A DNA stretch of 64,000 nt. Origin: Pilatotrama ljubarskyi. Lineage: Eukaryota; Basidiomycota; Agaricomycetes; Polyporales; Polyporaceae. The stretch's first letter is position 1. Every line of letters starts with the position of its first letter. Below, piece after piece: positions 1-12,031 of the stretch. The notes below the pieces were generated by a model, which saw only the letters and a list, made by a program, of their open reading frames with translations, was not told the origin of the DNA and searched no databases. The stretch lies in contig MU277703.1 in the NCBI GenBank assembly GCA_022385805.1, forward strand, positions 239,783 to 303,782, in the 5' to 3' direction. A program made the position numbers and the translations under genes.

Positions 1-49
1 GACACCCTACTCATCGGTTGCGAAGAAATCCCTAACGTCTTTCTGACAG

Positions 50-202
50 ATGAAATCGCGCGCGGAGAACTTGGATGCGGACCTGGACCTTCTCCGGGCG
101 GCATTCTCGGAGATCTCTAGACTGTCCGCTGAAATCTCCGTCGAGAATTCCGCCCCCGTGGAACGGCGTTCTCAAGAGCATGCACCCCCTTCACAGTCAT
201 GA
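50..202 (+). CDS. 3'-terminal exon of an unidentified gene entering from the left
   Basis: An open frame begins directly after a good 3' splice site: a CTAAC branch-like motif near 31-36, then CTGACAG ending at 49. It stops with TGA at 200-202. The 50 residues are acidic and leucine-patterned (LDADLDLLRAAFSEIS), suggesting a C-terminal amphipathic helix or coiled coil, followed by a polar Ser/Pro tail. The rest of the gene lies left of the window, so function cannot be named. The exon is convergent with the DUF427 gene that ends at 474. An unspliced short ORF starting at the ATG at 50 is the alternative; the splice signal makes the exon reading more likely. Confidence 0.4.
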   Translation: MKSRAENLDADLDLLRAAFSEISRLSAEISVENSAPVERRSQEHAPPSQS

Positions 203-473
203 CGCTCGGTCGTCTCGCGCTATACCTCTCCCACGATGTGATACCCCTATCTCAACACTGCATGCTTGTCGGACTATCTCACACGGAGCGTATACGACAG
301 TGTCTGATGAGAGCAATTGTTGTTCATGAAGATGCCGAAAGCACTACGACTATGCAAGAAAGCTGTCTAGATATCCGGAGGCCGTCCATCCAGCATGCTA
401 TGATGCACCCCACCTCCGCACGCCCCCTCAACAGCTCCTTTGAATGCAGCGATGTCTGTTACCGACGCCCGCC

Positions 474-1404
474 TCAAATGGCAGAGGCGCGTCTGCTAGC
501 AGCCCAAGGGCTCTCCGGCCGGGGCTGGAGCACTCCATCGACGAACACGTCGACCTTCTCGTCGTAGAAAGCGACACACCCCTTGATCTCGGCACATTCG
601 AGCTGGGGTGTGCGGTACCACCAGACGATATCTTGCACGACCTCCCCTGAGGGTAGTTGGACGTTGTAGTAGTTCGCGATACCCTATAGCATGAGACCAT
701 GCATCAGCTTCAAGTGCCACAGCCAGCAATGAATATAGTGCCTTGTATGGGCATTGCGTCGTTGTTTCAGAAGGTATCAAGCGGTTGAGCTTGCAGTCCG
801 GCTTTGGAATGTAGTACCGCACGGGGAGGCTGGTCTCGAAGAGCAGACGGGGTCGGGTGGTGTTGGCCACTTCTACACCATTTATCTCGATGCGGACATG
901 TCGCGATGACTGCAATACGTCGACGCGCTAATGATAGGAAACGCCGCCGGTTGTTCAGGTCTGCGCCCCTCAGTAGACGGCGGTGGCAATCTCACCTTGT
1001 ACGGATCCTTGGGGTGGACGTAGATCTGCTCGTCCTCCTCGAACCAGGCGTCCATGACGCTGAACTCTATCTGGATGAGGCCCTCGAGCTCGTCATCGCT
1101 GTAGACCGTCGCCGCGGCCTCTGCGCGGCGGTTCCCGACGACGATGTCGTAGATGTGGTGCTTCTGGGACTGGAAGGCGTCGACGAGGTACTTCTGCGGC
1201 ACGTCCTTGGTCTTGAAGAAGTAGTACGGGTAGTTCGGCTTCAGCCAGCTGCTCACTGGTGACCATCTGTGGACGCATGGATGCGAGTGGCGCTTACACA
1301 AGAAGAGCGTCCGTCGTGTCGACGATGTACTCGCCGCCGAAGAGGACTCGTACCCGCTTGGGCGAGGACTCGGTGTGTGGGAGGGAGAAGGGGAAGTTGA
1401 CCAT
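474..1404 (-). CDS. DUF427 domain protein
   Basis: Four exons: 1404-1298, 1248-996, 927-742 and 683-474, giving 251 aa. The product carries the DUF427 pattern (COG2343 type), seen in YYFFKTKDVP, IYVHPKDPYK, YYIPKPD and DIVWWYRTP. Two related segments are visible: the first starts KRVRVLFGGEYIVDTTDALLV, the second HVRIEINGVEVANT, as expected of a two-repeat fungal member. DUF427 proteins are small beta-rich proteins of unknown biochemical function. The third intron (684-741) appears to use a GC donor: CAAG is followed by GCACTA, with acceptor CTATAG. The reading frame resumes exactly at the expected conserved residues (CPYK, then GIANYYN). The start ATG is the first in frame and the N-terminus is short, with no signal peptide. 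Confidence 0.8.
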
Positions 1405-1758
1405 GCTGACGATGTGCGCCGCGTAGGTGTGGGCTCCCAGAGATGATATTCAAGGCAGTATATATAGAGCTGTGAGGGTGTGAAAGCGGACTGACGGCGA
1501 CAGCGGTCTCAGCCACCCTCACAAGCCGAGGCCATGCGCGCCGCGCCCGTCTCGCATGCGGACCTGCAGCGGCGCGCCTACGCAGACGCGATCACATGAC
1601 GCGGAGGACGCGAGGCACGTGCGGCGTAAACACGACCACGCGCGCTTCCTCACGTCGGCGCTCGTCAACCAGCTTGACTCTTAGCCACCACCACCTTCGC
1701 TTCTCTCGCTCTCGTTTGTAGTCTCTTGCTCTCGCTCTCTGACGCGAACGCCGCAGGC
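1405..1758. promoter_or_regulatory. Divergent intergenic region
   Basis: This stretch lies between the starts of the DUF427 gene (-) and the low-complexity nuclear protein gene (+), so it should hold both promoters. A TATATATA tract near 1458-1465 could serve the minus gene. A CT-rich stretch (roughly 1695-1740) precedes the plus start, typical of fungal promoters. No coding exon is evident. Confidence 0.4.
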
Positions 1759-4483
1759 ATGACGGCGAGGGGGTCTTACAGAGGATTTGTGTCCGACAGC
1801 GAGGATGAAGACATCATGAGTTTCAACACATCGGCAAAGGCGACAAACGCAGTCGCCGGGCCCAGTGGGCTCGCCGCACTACCCGGAGTAGGGCATACAG
1901 AAGGGGATACGAGTGAGTGCTCCCGAGCTTTGCTGTGGACTACAAAGCAAACATGCGATGGCGTTGCGCAGTGTCTACTATTCAGACACCCAACTTCTCC
2001 GACGTCCAATCAACGAGGGCGCCCCGACCACTCACCCACCTACCCATACCTGCCAATCACACAGCAGGTGAGCCTACGCACCCCACCACTCAATTGCGTA
2101 CATGGGAACCGATGGCTCAAATTTGCAGCCTCGACGGTCCAAACTGCCGATTTCACTGTCGACCGTTCCGCTATCTCCAACATATCCTCCTTCGGGCCAC
2201 CAACACGCCCGACTATGTCGAGCATCGAGGCGGGACAGTCAGCAGTCAGGCCTGCGGATACGTCAATTTCCGCTGTTACGTCTACCTCTTCAGCCCCTCG
2301 CCAGAAACCTCGTCCTAGACCCGCATATAAGGGCAAAGGTGCTACGGCTGCAGCTGACACATCTATCACGACCGATCTTTCCAGCAACCCAGGTCCCAGC
2401 TCGGCCGCCGTTCCTTCTCCCCCTCCTCATATACCTTCTGTGGGACCCATGGGCGCGCCATCGCATGTGCCCTCTACCTCCTCGACCTCGATTACTACCG
2501 CTAGCAAGGGCACATCAGGGAAAGAGCGTGTATCCGACAGTGGGGTGGAGATGGCTGACTTTGACTACCTGTACTCGCAAGACATCGCGGAACGCGCAAA
2601 GCTCCGTTCTCGAGCACGCACGCAGTCAAAGGCGAAGGCGAAGCAGCCGGAATCCAGGGCGGAGGATAACGACGTGATTGAGCTCTCATCTTCCGAAGAC
2701 GACATCTCGTTTCTTCGTTCTGCCAAACCCAAAGCGAAGTCGAAGAAGACTAGTTCTGGACCCTCGTCGGCGAAGGGCATAGGGAACAGCAGTGGCGGTG
2801 CGAAAGAGAAGGGCAAGGCGAAGGACATCGCTGGGCTTCCGCCTCCCCCCAAGCGGACGAAGACCATGCACGTCCCTGACCCGGGCTTTGAGTCCGACAT
2901 CAACACCATCCCAGTGCCCACTTCCGACTTCCCGGTGCCCCCGCATATCCCTGGCAGCCGCAGCTCACAGCTCCCGCCCTCTGACCCTCCTCCGTCCAGC
3001 GCGACGTCTTCAGCACGTACGCATCCGCCCACGTCTCAGGAGGTAGATGCACCCGGGCACCCGGCTGTCCAGAGCGATATTTCCCCGCTCTCATCGCCCC
3101 CACCTCCCATGCCGCGAAAGAGAAAACGGCCCAACCTTGCCACCCTCCAGGGGTTGGACTCGGAAGAGGAGGGTAGCATGGGCGTCGATTCCCTGCCGAG
3201 TAAAGCATCAACCAAGAGTAAACCGGCGGCTCAGGATCCTCCCCTACTATCGCCCAACATCGTACCCGAGACGCAGCCTCCAGCGAAGCCGAAGCCTGCC
3301 TCGCGCAAGAAGCGCAAGGACCCCGCTGAGGACGAGGAGGGGGATTGGGATGGCGACGCACCCGCAAAGCCGACCAAGAGCAGGAAGAAGGCCCGCGCGA
3401 CGGACGACGACGACTTCGGCGGTGGCGGCGGGGATGAGGATGATGACGACTGGGGTGCACCTAGCGGGCGGGGGAAGGGCAAGGGCAAGAAAGCCGCGAA
3501 GAAGGTTCCGCCCAAGGAGAAGAAGGGCAAGGCGAAGGCGAAGGCAGCCGCGAAGGAGAAGGCACCGACAAGCAAGGAGATCATCGAAGATCCGGACGTG
3601 GAGGGTGATAGGAGCATGATGCCGCCCCCTCCAGTTCCTGCGCCGACGAGGACACGGAAAGGGGCCTCTACTTCGGATGCTCCAGCGACCAGGACAGACG
3701 CCGCCCCATCCCCTCCTGCACCGAATCCTGGAGCAACTGACCCCACAAGCTTGAGCAAGGGTGGAGCCAAGACGAAGGCCAAGGGAAAGCAGCGCGCAGT
3801 CGTGCTTTCAGACGAGGAAGACGAGGAGGTGAACGCGGCAGATGTGTCGACGAACAGCATCTCCGCTGACATCGACTCGCCTGCGGCTCCTCCTGCGAAG
3901 AAGGGCGGGCGGAAGTCCTCCGGTGGGGCAGAGCAGACTTCAGACAAGGAGACGAAGGTGTGTGACTTCAAAGCGCCTTATCTTCCGCAAGAGTCTCAAC
4001 AACGCATTGTAGGAGAACGATGCTCCCGCTCGTTCTACGTCGTCATCGTCTGCGCCACCGCCCAAACTCATAACCACGCCTTCGCCGTCCGTCCGGAGCG
4101 GTTTCTCTCATGCGAACCGCTCATACACCATATCCGCCAAGTCGACGAAACATACACCCATGTCGGAGCTCATCCGGCGAGCCTCCGCGCAGCCGGGCTC
4201 ACCGTTTCCTGCGACCGCGCGTCCTGTCTATTCGCCGCTCGCCAAGGCGTCGAAAAGCGCGTTACGACGTATCGCCCCGCTACACCCGCATCGTCGCACG
4301 CCTCCGCCTGCCCCGCCTAGACCGCCCCCGCCGAAGAAGAGCAAGAAGATGCTAGAACTCGAGGAGAAGTGGGAGATGGAGCTCGAGGAGACTGTCGAGG
4401 GCTGGTACGCCATGGGCGAGGAGGAGCGGGCTGCGCTGCGGAGGGCGAAGAGAGATGCCGAGCTGGGGTTCTACGAGGATTGA
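1759..4483 (+). CDS. Large low-complexity, Lys/Ser/Pro/Glu-rich nuclear protein with a conserved C-terminal tail
   Basis: The first ATG with coding sequence after it is at 1759 (MTARGSYRGFVSDSEDED). An intron with donor GTGAGT at 1913 ends near 2128 or earlier. A last intron starts at about 3957 (GTGTGT) and ends near 4010. The middle is disordered, with acidic patches (DDDDFGGGGGDEDDDDW), many KGK/KAK basic runs and SDSEDE-type casein-kinase-like sites, so nuclear location is likely. The C-terminus is different in character: YSPLAKASKSALRRIAPLHP, HRRTPPPAPP, then a helix with LELEEKWEMELEETVEGWY. The RIAPLHP element resembles the short RAD51-binding tail of RAD51AP1-type proteins (RVKPLHP-like). 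That is a tentative motif match, not a family assignment. I cannot fix the splice sites in the repetitive 5' half. Confidence 0.6.
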
Positions 4484-4888
4484 TATTCCCCTGGCGGGCA
4501 TGTCGTACCACGCTGCTCAACCCGGTATTTCGGACTTGGACGCTATTTGATGTACTCACATATGTTGTAGTCATACCCTCGAGGCATGATCTACTCGACG
4601 GTCGCTGGTTTCAATAAGCTGAAGACTACCGTGGCTGGTGTGTTGATCGCTGTTTGTTCTTGTGGTCAGCGCGCACCACGGCGGCGATTTGGGACGCGAG
4701 TGAGATTGCTGCTGATACGTAAGATTGACCACCATCATCAGCGTCGTAAGGGGTGGCCTTGGCAAGGATTACGTGCTGAGAACGAGTCCCACCAGTGAGT
4801 TTGGCATACGGAATCAGTATGCACACTTACTGAATTGCTGCATGCCTCCCTCAGGCTTAGCACGGGCGGAGTCTGCTCGCAGTGATCC

Positions 4889-4914
4889 GACTCGGACTCG
4901 GACTCGGACTCGGA
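4889..4914. repeat. (GGACTC)n microsatellite
   Basis: About 4.3 perfect copies of the hexamer GGACTC lie 77 bases upstream of the PP2C-a start codon, in the presumed promoter or 5' UTR. The same hexamer in coding form occurs in the acidic stretch of the nucleolar gene near 22665. Confidence 0.85.
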
Positions 4915-4990
4915 CCATTTACCACTTCTTGAGACCCGACTGGGTGCATCGTTGTTCCTCTCAGCGCTGTCGATTATCATCCCACCCAGC

Positions 4991-6454
4991 ATGCACGACG
5001 CGTTTCACAGGCTAGATGCCGCTCGCGAGAGGCTCCTCCAGAGACTATACACGAGCGGTGCGAAGAACTGCGATAGCGTTGGAGAGGCCGTGCAGTTCGC
5101 AGCTTTCAGGCCTTTCGAAGGAACTCGTTCAAACGACCAGATGCTCGCGCAACTCTGGGACATCTTCGACCAACGCTGGGTCTTCCTGGCTGTCATGGAC
5201 GGTCGGTGCTCCCGTCATAGAGCGGACTTTCTCAACCGCTCACTGGTCAGAAATCGCAGGGCACGGCGGAGACGTAACTGCGAGATTCGTTGTAGACAAG
5301 GTTCCTGAGCGTATCAAGGGGGCACTCGAGAAGCTCATCAAGGAACGCTTCGGTGGACTCTTGGACCGTACCAATGTCAAAGAGGCCGACCCGCTTATAT
5401 CGTCCATGCTCCGGAAAGAGATCGTCGAGCTCGACAATTTGATAGGACAGGCTGTCACCAAGATCTGCCCTGATCCTACGAAACTCAATGCCGAAGAGGC
5501 CCGGCAGCTCTATGGGCTGAACAGGAAGGCCTTGCTTCGTGCGATCCAGGGCACCACTCTTTCCATCGCCCTCATCGCTGTTGATGACTGGGACAGTTTC
5601 ATGTGGGCCGCGGGCGTGGGAGACTCTACGATAGGTATACGTCCATCGTTGTCTTCCAGACGAACCCTTGCTGAGCCGCCACAAAGCGTTGTCGACAGTT
5701 GAGCCTAGTACCGGGAATCGCCATGCAGAACGCCTCTGCAAGCGACATACGTGCAAAGACCCGGGTGAATTCTGTAGGGTGGCTGTAGCGCACCCCTCCA
5801 GCGAGAAAGGCATCATAGATGCTGAGAACAAGTTACTGGGGTGGAGATCCTTGACTCGTGGTATGAATAGTCCCGCGCGACTTCATTCTGTCCGCTCACC
5901 ATACTTTTCTGTCAGCGATCGGCGATTTCCCCTTCAAGATGGATGCGGCCTACACCCGCCATCTGTTCGAACACGTTTGCACCGGGAGCAGGAGAAATCC
6001 ATTGTCCAAGTTCGAACACAGGATCGAGACTCCGCCCTATATCATTGCTGAGCCGGACGTCCGCTTCGTCGACCTCAAACCCTTCCGAGGGCAGGATCCC
6101 GTGATCCTGCTCTACACCGAGGGTGTAGAGACCGTCGTCGACGGCGCTTTGGTCTTCACTCCCAAAACGCACAGTGGTGCTGACCCCTTGGACGTCCTCA
6201 GCTCTCTCCTGACATCTGTTCTGTCAGACAAAGTCGACCATCGCGTCGAAGATATCCTTGGCCACAATATCGAACCTAGATGGAGCGGAAGCTTCAATAA
6301 CATGGCCATGGACATCCTGGGCAATCTCCTTGGAGGCATTAGCCCAGGAAGGTTGGAAATGGTGCTAGACGAACGACGTCTGAAGGCAAAGGACAACGGG
6401 TTTTGGATACCTGACACGTCCCTCATAGTGGCTCGACTTGCCTTACTAGCCTGA
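4991..6454 (+). CDS. PP2C-like protein phosphatase family, copy a
   Basis: Four exons: 4991-5201, 5260-5634, 5687-5860 and 5916-6454, giving 432 aa. PP2C (PPM) landmarks are in order: the N-D motif SNDQ near residue 47; FLAVMDG joined across intron 1 to HGG, giving DGHGG; AAGVGDSTIG; LTRAIGDFPFKMD; and a C-terminal DTS. These are the metal-binding and core motifs of Mg/Mn-dependent Ser/Thr phosphatases. The usual T-D-G-V-D motif is changed to YTEGVE, so the aspartate that should bind metal is glutamate, and the last motif reads PDTS rather than DDTS. Activity is therefore doubtful. All introns are phase 1 and match the four other intact copies in this window. No signal peptide is seen. This copy lies about 22 kb left of the others. 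Confidence 0.8.
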
Positions 6455-6604
6455 CTCGCGGCAGGGACATCCTTCCCACATCGTAGACTGTTTGCTACTG
6501 GTACCACATACCAGAGGAAGGTCAGACTGTTGTGAATAGTGCCACCATAGATATGCCCACGTAGTGATATAGGATGAGTGTATGTACACCTATTATGGTT
6601 TCTG

Positions 6605-9600
6605 TCATCGCTGTTCGCTGTCCTCACGGCCGTCCTGGCCTACGACCCAATCCCTGCCATCCACGACCCGCCGCGAGTTCTGTGCCTCCAGAGCCTTGAT
6701 AATCCCAACGACCTTCCACGCAGCCTCCACGTCGCCCAGTCTATGAAAGGCCTTGATGAACGTCTTGTACAGCGGCCGGACATGTCGCATGTACATGATA
6801 GGTGACGCTAACCGGGGAATCTCCACATCTCCCAGCGCAGGCGAGACGGCGGGCGCGATGCCGAAAGGCAGCGCGGATTCCGCGTCGCCTTCGGTGTCTC
6901 CTTGAGGTGCGATGCGACCGGGATAGCCCATTCGGACGACAGCGTCTAGTAGGCCACGAGCCTTCTGCGCATCCATGTCTTTACTTCCGAGGAGGACCTT
7001 GAACATAATGTTGACAGTGACGCGGTCCGGGACGAAACCGTGCTTCTCCTTGAGTGTCTTGTACGCGTACACGGTTGCCCCTACCCTCTGTCCATGAGAC
7101 GCACGGGAAGCGGTGCCCAAGATGAGCATGTTGCCCGCAGCGGTGCGTATCTCGGGGCTCTCCTGCTGGCATAACCGCTCGTACAGCTTCTTCGCGGCAT
7201 GTAAACGGTCCCCGCGGACGAGGGATTGGAGCCTCTGGAGCGATGATGGTCGATCGCGGGTCACCTCGGTCGGCGATTCTAATTCTTGTTCACCATTGCC
7301 AGTCGCGGGGTCGGAGGGAAAAGGACGGTTCACAGCATTCGACGTGGCCAATCTGGACGCCAGCTGGCTCGCACCGCCGCGCGAGGCGTGGATGTATATC
7401 AAGGTTGCCCATCGAGAGGTCATGTCGGGATACGTACGAGCAGAGATTGTCAGGACACGCTGCGCCAGCTCGAACCGCCTGTGCCGTAGGAGTGCATGCA
7501 GGAGTTGAGAAACCGTAGCCCTTGATGCACCTGACGAATGCTTGGCCATGACGCCCTCGAAAAGTGTGGCCGCCTGTCCGCCGTAGCCCTCTCGGATCAG
7601 CACTCGCAGTGTCGAGTGGAGCTGCTCTAGGAGAAGCTTCGGATCCGTCACTTGAGTAGAGAGGTCCATGACCTTGGGACTCGTTGCCACAATAGCCCTG
7701 GGATCCATGAAGCGACGACCATGCTCGACGAACATCCGCAGATACGCGATCACGACCTCTGCGCGCTGGTCCGCCGTAAGGGACGGATGGTCGATATACC
7801 TATCCATGTAGCTATTGACGCCGTGCTCCGCCAAGCTAATTCCGACGCCCGCGATGGCCCTCCCGGATGGGGCGATGCCGCGATGACTCGCCCATGCCAG
7901 TAGCTCTTGCGCCTGCTCTGGATCGAAGCGCGCGTAACGCATGATGACCGCGTCTGCAGCGCCCCTCAGTACGTCCATATCGGTGGTGCAGACGACCAGG
8001 TCCACGAGAGCGCGCTCGAAGAACGTGCCGCACTTCAACGCTGCGTAGAGCTGTTCTGTCGCCAGCGCCTGCAGGCCGGCAGCGGTACCAGGGGCCCACA
8101 GGCCTACCGAAACGCAATGTTCGCGGCAGGTATCGACCAAGACCCTGTCCCCAAGGTGGCCTGCGAGCCTGAAGAACGACGCACAGATCAGGCGGGCGAC
8201 GTAGAGAGGACGAGGAGGGGCAGCGGAGGGAGGAATCGCCGTCCAATCGTTCCACAGCTTGCGGAGGACGCCACAGAAACCTTGGGCAACCTCGGCCGAC
8301 AGAGGATCGTCGCCAGAGGTAAACGCAGGGCCAAATAGATTGTCCATAGCCGCCAGGATGCAGACAGCCTGCCACTCCATGACCGCCGCGCGCACGACCG
8401 GGTCGCTCCAAGTCTCCGTGCTCGCGCCGTTCCACTCAGAAGAACGCGTCCGTACGAGGGCGAGCAGAACCAAGCATTTCCAGCGGAGGTCTACAGTTGC
8501 GTCTTCGTCTCGGGAAACCCAAAATACGCGATGTGCCACAACTCGAGCCCATTCGGCGACCTCGCTACTTGTAGCGTTCGAAGTACATTGATGGATGTCG
8601 TTGCGGTTGAACAGTGCGTGCTCTAGGGTTGCGACGAGACTGGGGATATCTGCACCAGGAAACGACTCGTCACTCCCACCAGCACACATTCCAGTCTGAG
8701 AGGAGGAACCATGCTCTAAGTCGCGCCCTGAGATGCGTTCCGAAATAGCACAGAGTACCGCTCGCTTCGAGAAAGACGCGAAACCAGTTTGACTGACGAT
8801 CGTCGCAAAAAAGAATCTGAGGAGCGATGGATCTAGTCGCCCATCCTGCATGAGGATGGCCGCCATACGCGTTGCGAACAGGTGAAGATGCTCCGTCGAC
8901 GGGTCGGCCAGGAGAGCTTGAAAGTAGGGCAGGTGCAAATTCAAGTGAGGGGACGTGTCGCATATGCTGTCATAACATCGCCTCGCCGCGACAAGGTACT
9001 GCTCTGCGTCAGCCTTATCTATGGTCCGCAGTCAATAACACTGTATATGTGGGTGCGGAAGCCCTTACTGGATTCCGTGTGCTCCCAGAAACGAGCAATC
9101 CCAGCACGCATGAGCCAATAGATATCAGACGTCGAGAGGGGGTACCGCAGCCGCCGTTTGTCTCCGCACATCCCGAGGACCAAATCCCAATGAGGGGCAT
9201 AGTCAATCTCAGACATGTCTGACAGACGACCGTGGGTGTGAAGAGCATCGGGGCGTTTGCCAGGAGATGCGATAGACAATGAACCAAGTAGAGATATGAG
9301 AGAGCTCAAGTGGTGAGGACCAAAGTGATGCAGAACGCCTTCGCGCTTCCACGTGAGGTAATGGTGTCGTATCTCTCGGACAGTGTAGCGTCGAGAGTTT
9401 TCATGGAGCGTAGCAGCATCCAAGAACGCGCGGAGCTGCGCCATGGAGGTGATATGGGGAGCATCGGGATGTACGACCTGATCGCCATAGTCAAACGTGG
9501 AGGCTCCGTCAGCGTCCGTGACGTGCTTCCCAGGCGCCTCGGATAACAGGATTGCCGCATCTATGCTCTCAGGAGATGTGCCTTGAGCAGCGAGCGGACG

Positions 9601-9639
9601 CGAAAGCTGCCGGGTATATGTGCTTGCATTATTCCGCAT
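6605..9639 (-). CDS. PPR-like helical-repeat protein, probably mitochondrial
   Basis: Two exons: 9639-9069 and 9018-6605, giving 994 aa. The 50-nt intron has donor GTAAGG and acceptor CCATAG and restores the frame at residues KADAEQYLVAARR. I start at the ATG at 9639 because the open frame further upstream begins only with GTG. The N-terminus (MRNNASTYTRQLSRPLAAQ) is basic and Ser/Thr-rich, consistent with a mitochondrial presequence. The body is an all-helical array; the C-terminal third (KTLKEKHGFVPDRVTVNIMF, then HVRPLYKTFIKAFHRLGDVE) has the helix-turn-helix rhythm of pentatricopeptide repeats. Such proteins bind organellar RNA and act in its processing, stability or translation. The exact target cannot be inferred. 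A Cya5/PPR5-like translation factor is one possibility. Confidence 0.7.
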
Positions 9640-10461
9640 TGTGGATGGACAAACGCGCCAGCGTGTCCGTAGACGGTCGATCGGGGCCACCGTCAGAGGT
9701 CGACTGGGGCTGGCGACCGTCGTGTGATACTGGGACACCGCCGTAGCACGACTAGAAAGGTACTCGTCAGGCCATGGAGAACTTCACGAAGGCGGAATTG
9801 CTTACTTATACCGTGGCAAGGCATTATCGCAGCCGCCCGCGACTCGGACGGTCTGCAGAGTCCATCGCAACATTCCATTGCATATGAGAGCAATGTCCAG
9901 TGCTCAGGATGGTCGAAAATCTGAACGGCGTGGGCCAGATGCCCGCTTAGCTGAGTCCAGATGAGTAGCCCACAGACTGAGACAAACGCCAGAGGAGGAC
10001 TTGGACGTCGACGAGACAAGGAGTCGCAGTCGGAAGCGCCCACAGGTATCTCGCGCACCAGGCTCTGTCCTAGTCCCGCCCTGGGCTGACCGGGCCGACA
10101 GCCCGTCGGACGTCCTTCCTTTCTTAGCTATCGGCTATCGCCGATGATCTGAGAACCTTATCTCTACTACTGTACGCCACCGCGTCGCGGCGGCAGCGCC
10201 GGTGTGTAGCACGGGAAATCGGGCGTACCCTCGTCATCACACTCTTCGACCAGTTGCCTTGAAAAATCCATTGGCACAACCGGTATGCGGTTTATACGGT
10301 GGACAGCAGAGGCACGTTCTGACGGGGTTGTAGAGGTCAATAGGGAGGCACTGATCATCCACCTCGTCTAAACACTCAAAACTCAAGTGAGTACTCGAGC
10401 ATCTTCGTCTCAAGTATGATCAGCCTGAACGTGTGGTGCCGTCCAGGACTACATCATCACA
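9640..10461. promoter_or_regulatory. Divergent promoter region with a probable 5' UTR intron of the P0 gene
   Basis: No conserved coding sequence is seen. Just before the P0 start, a donor GTGAGT at 10387 and an acceptor CCAG at 10446 bracket a 60-nt probable intron within the 5' leader. This would leave GACTACATCATCACA before the ATG. Introns in the leader are common in fungal ribosomal protein genes. A small inverted word (CTATCGGC / GCCGATGA) occurs at about 10127-10148; its role is unknown. Confidence 0.4.
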
Positions 10462-11685
10462 ATGGGTGCTACTCGCGCGCAGAAGGAGCTCTACTTCCAG
10501 AAGCTTAAGGAGCTTGTGGCCAAGTACCGTGAGTCGGATGGCACCCCTGGAATGCTCGTGTATTCATTCGTTCTGTGCTTCAGCCTCAATCTTCGTTGTC
10601 AATGTCGACAACGTCGGCTCCAACCAGATGCACCAGATCCGTGTCGCTTTGCGCGGCAAGGGTGTCGTCGTCATGGGCAAGAACACCATGGTCCGCCGTG
10701 CCCTCCGCTCTATCCTGGGCGAGTACCCCCAGTTCGAACGTCTCCTCCCCCACGTCAAGGGCAACATCGGCTTCGTCTTCACCTCTGGTGACCTGAAGGA
10801 GATCCGCGACATCATTACCGCCAACAAGGTCGCTGCGCCCGCCCGTGCTGGTGCACTTGCACCCAAGGATGTCACTATCCCTGCCGGCAACACCGGTATG
10901 GAGCCCGGCAAGACCTCCTTCTTCCAGGCCCTCGGTATTCCGACCAAGATCGCCCGTGGTACCATCGAAATCGTCTCGGATGTTCAGGTCGTCACTGCCG
11001 GCACCCGTGTCGGTCCCTCCGAGGCGACCCTGCTCAACATGCTCAACATCTCGCCGTTCACCTACGGTATGAGCGTTGTGCAGATCTTCGACCAGGGCAA
11101 CATCTTCTCGCCCGAGGTCCTCGACGTCTCGGACAAGGAGCTCCTCGACCGCTTCTTCTCTGGCATCCAGACGATCGCGGCCATCTCGCTCGCTATCAAC
11201 TACCCCACGATCGTCTCGGTCGTGCACTCGCTGGTCAACTCGTACAAGAACCTGCTTGCCATCGCTCTTGCTACCGACTACACCTTCGAGGGTGCCGAGA
11301 AGGTATGTACATCCACCTACTTCCTGGATATCCTATACGCCTATGACGTGCACACAAAACACACTGAAAATGCTGAGCGTCTACGGACGTATGCTGTCTC
11401 TAATTCCGCTTATTGTCTGAGGCTACTATTGGACTGCATATCTCTTGGGTCGAACTCGTGCTAACTGTCGATATGCCAGGCCAAGGAGTACCTCGCCAAC
11501 CCCGAGGCGTTCGCGGTCGCTGCTGCTCCCGCGGCTGCTGCCGACTCTGCCCCCGCTGCCGAGGCTGCTGCTCCTGCCGAGGAGGACAAGGAGGAGTCCG
11601 AGGACGACATGGTATGTACTATTGGCCCGTCCTCAGTGCAGCTCATTCACACGTACCTTGACAGGGCTTCGGTCTCTTCGACTAA
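10462..11685 (+). CDS. RPP0: 60S acidic ribosomal protein P0
   Basis: Exons 10462-10528, 10584-11302, 11480-11611 and 11665-11685 give 312 aa, the usual length for P0. The product builds the base of the ribosomal stalk, binding 28S rRNA in the GTPase-associated centre and anchoring P1/P2. Seen directly: an L10-like N-domain ([33 protein letters not shown]), the insertion domain with [17 protein letters not shown] and [19 protein letters not shown], the Ala-rich hinge, and the acidic stalk end [17 protein letters not shown] that contacts elongation factors. The last exon encodes only GFGLFD and the stop. Codon choice is strongly C/G-ending, as expected for a very highly expressed gene. Confidence 0.97.
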
Positions 11686-12031
11686 ACGCTCCGCGCCTGA
11701 GTACCCCGCAGATGATGTATCGCGTCATGTCCTCAAAACTTACTCTACGATGCTGTCTTTGTACTCCTGCTGTGTCGTTAGCACTCATGATCCCACGATA
11801 CTATTACACGCATTGCTCAGTGCCCCTCAAATAGCTTGGCGTGACGATAGACATGTCCACGCATCGCTGCGGTAGGAAGTTGCGGCTTTGTATGAGTGAG
11901 GATAATCAACGGAGCGCTAGGATATTCAAAGCGAGTTTGGCAATTCCCTATACCACCATGGTCACAGTGCGGGTGCTATGCGTACCCTTACGACTCCTTC
12001 CCTTCACCCCACCATCCGAGGATAGCCGACG

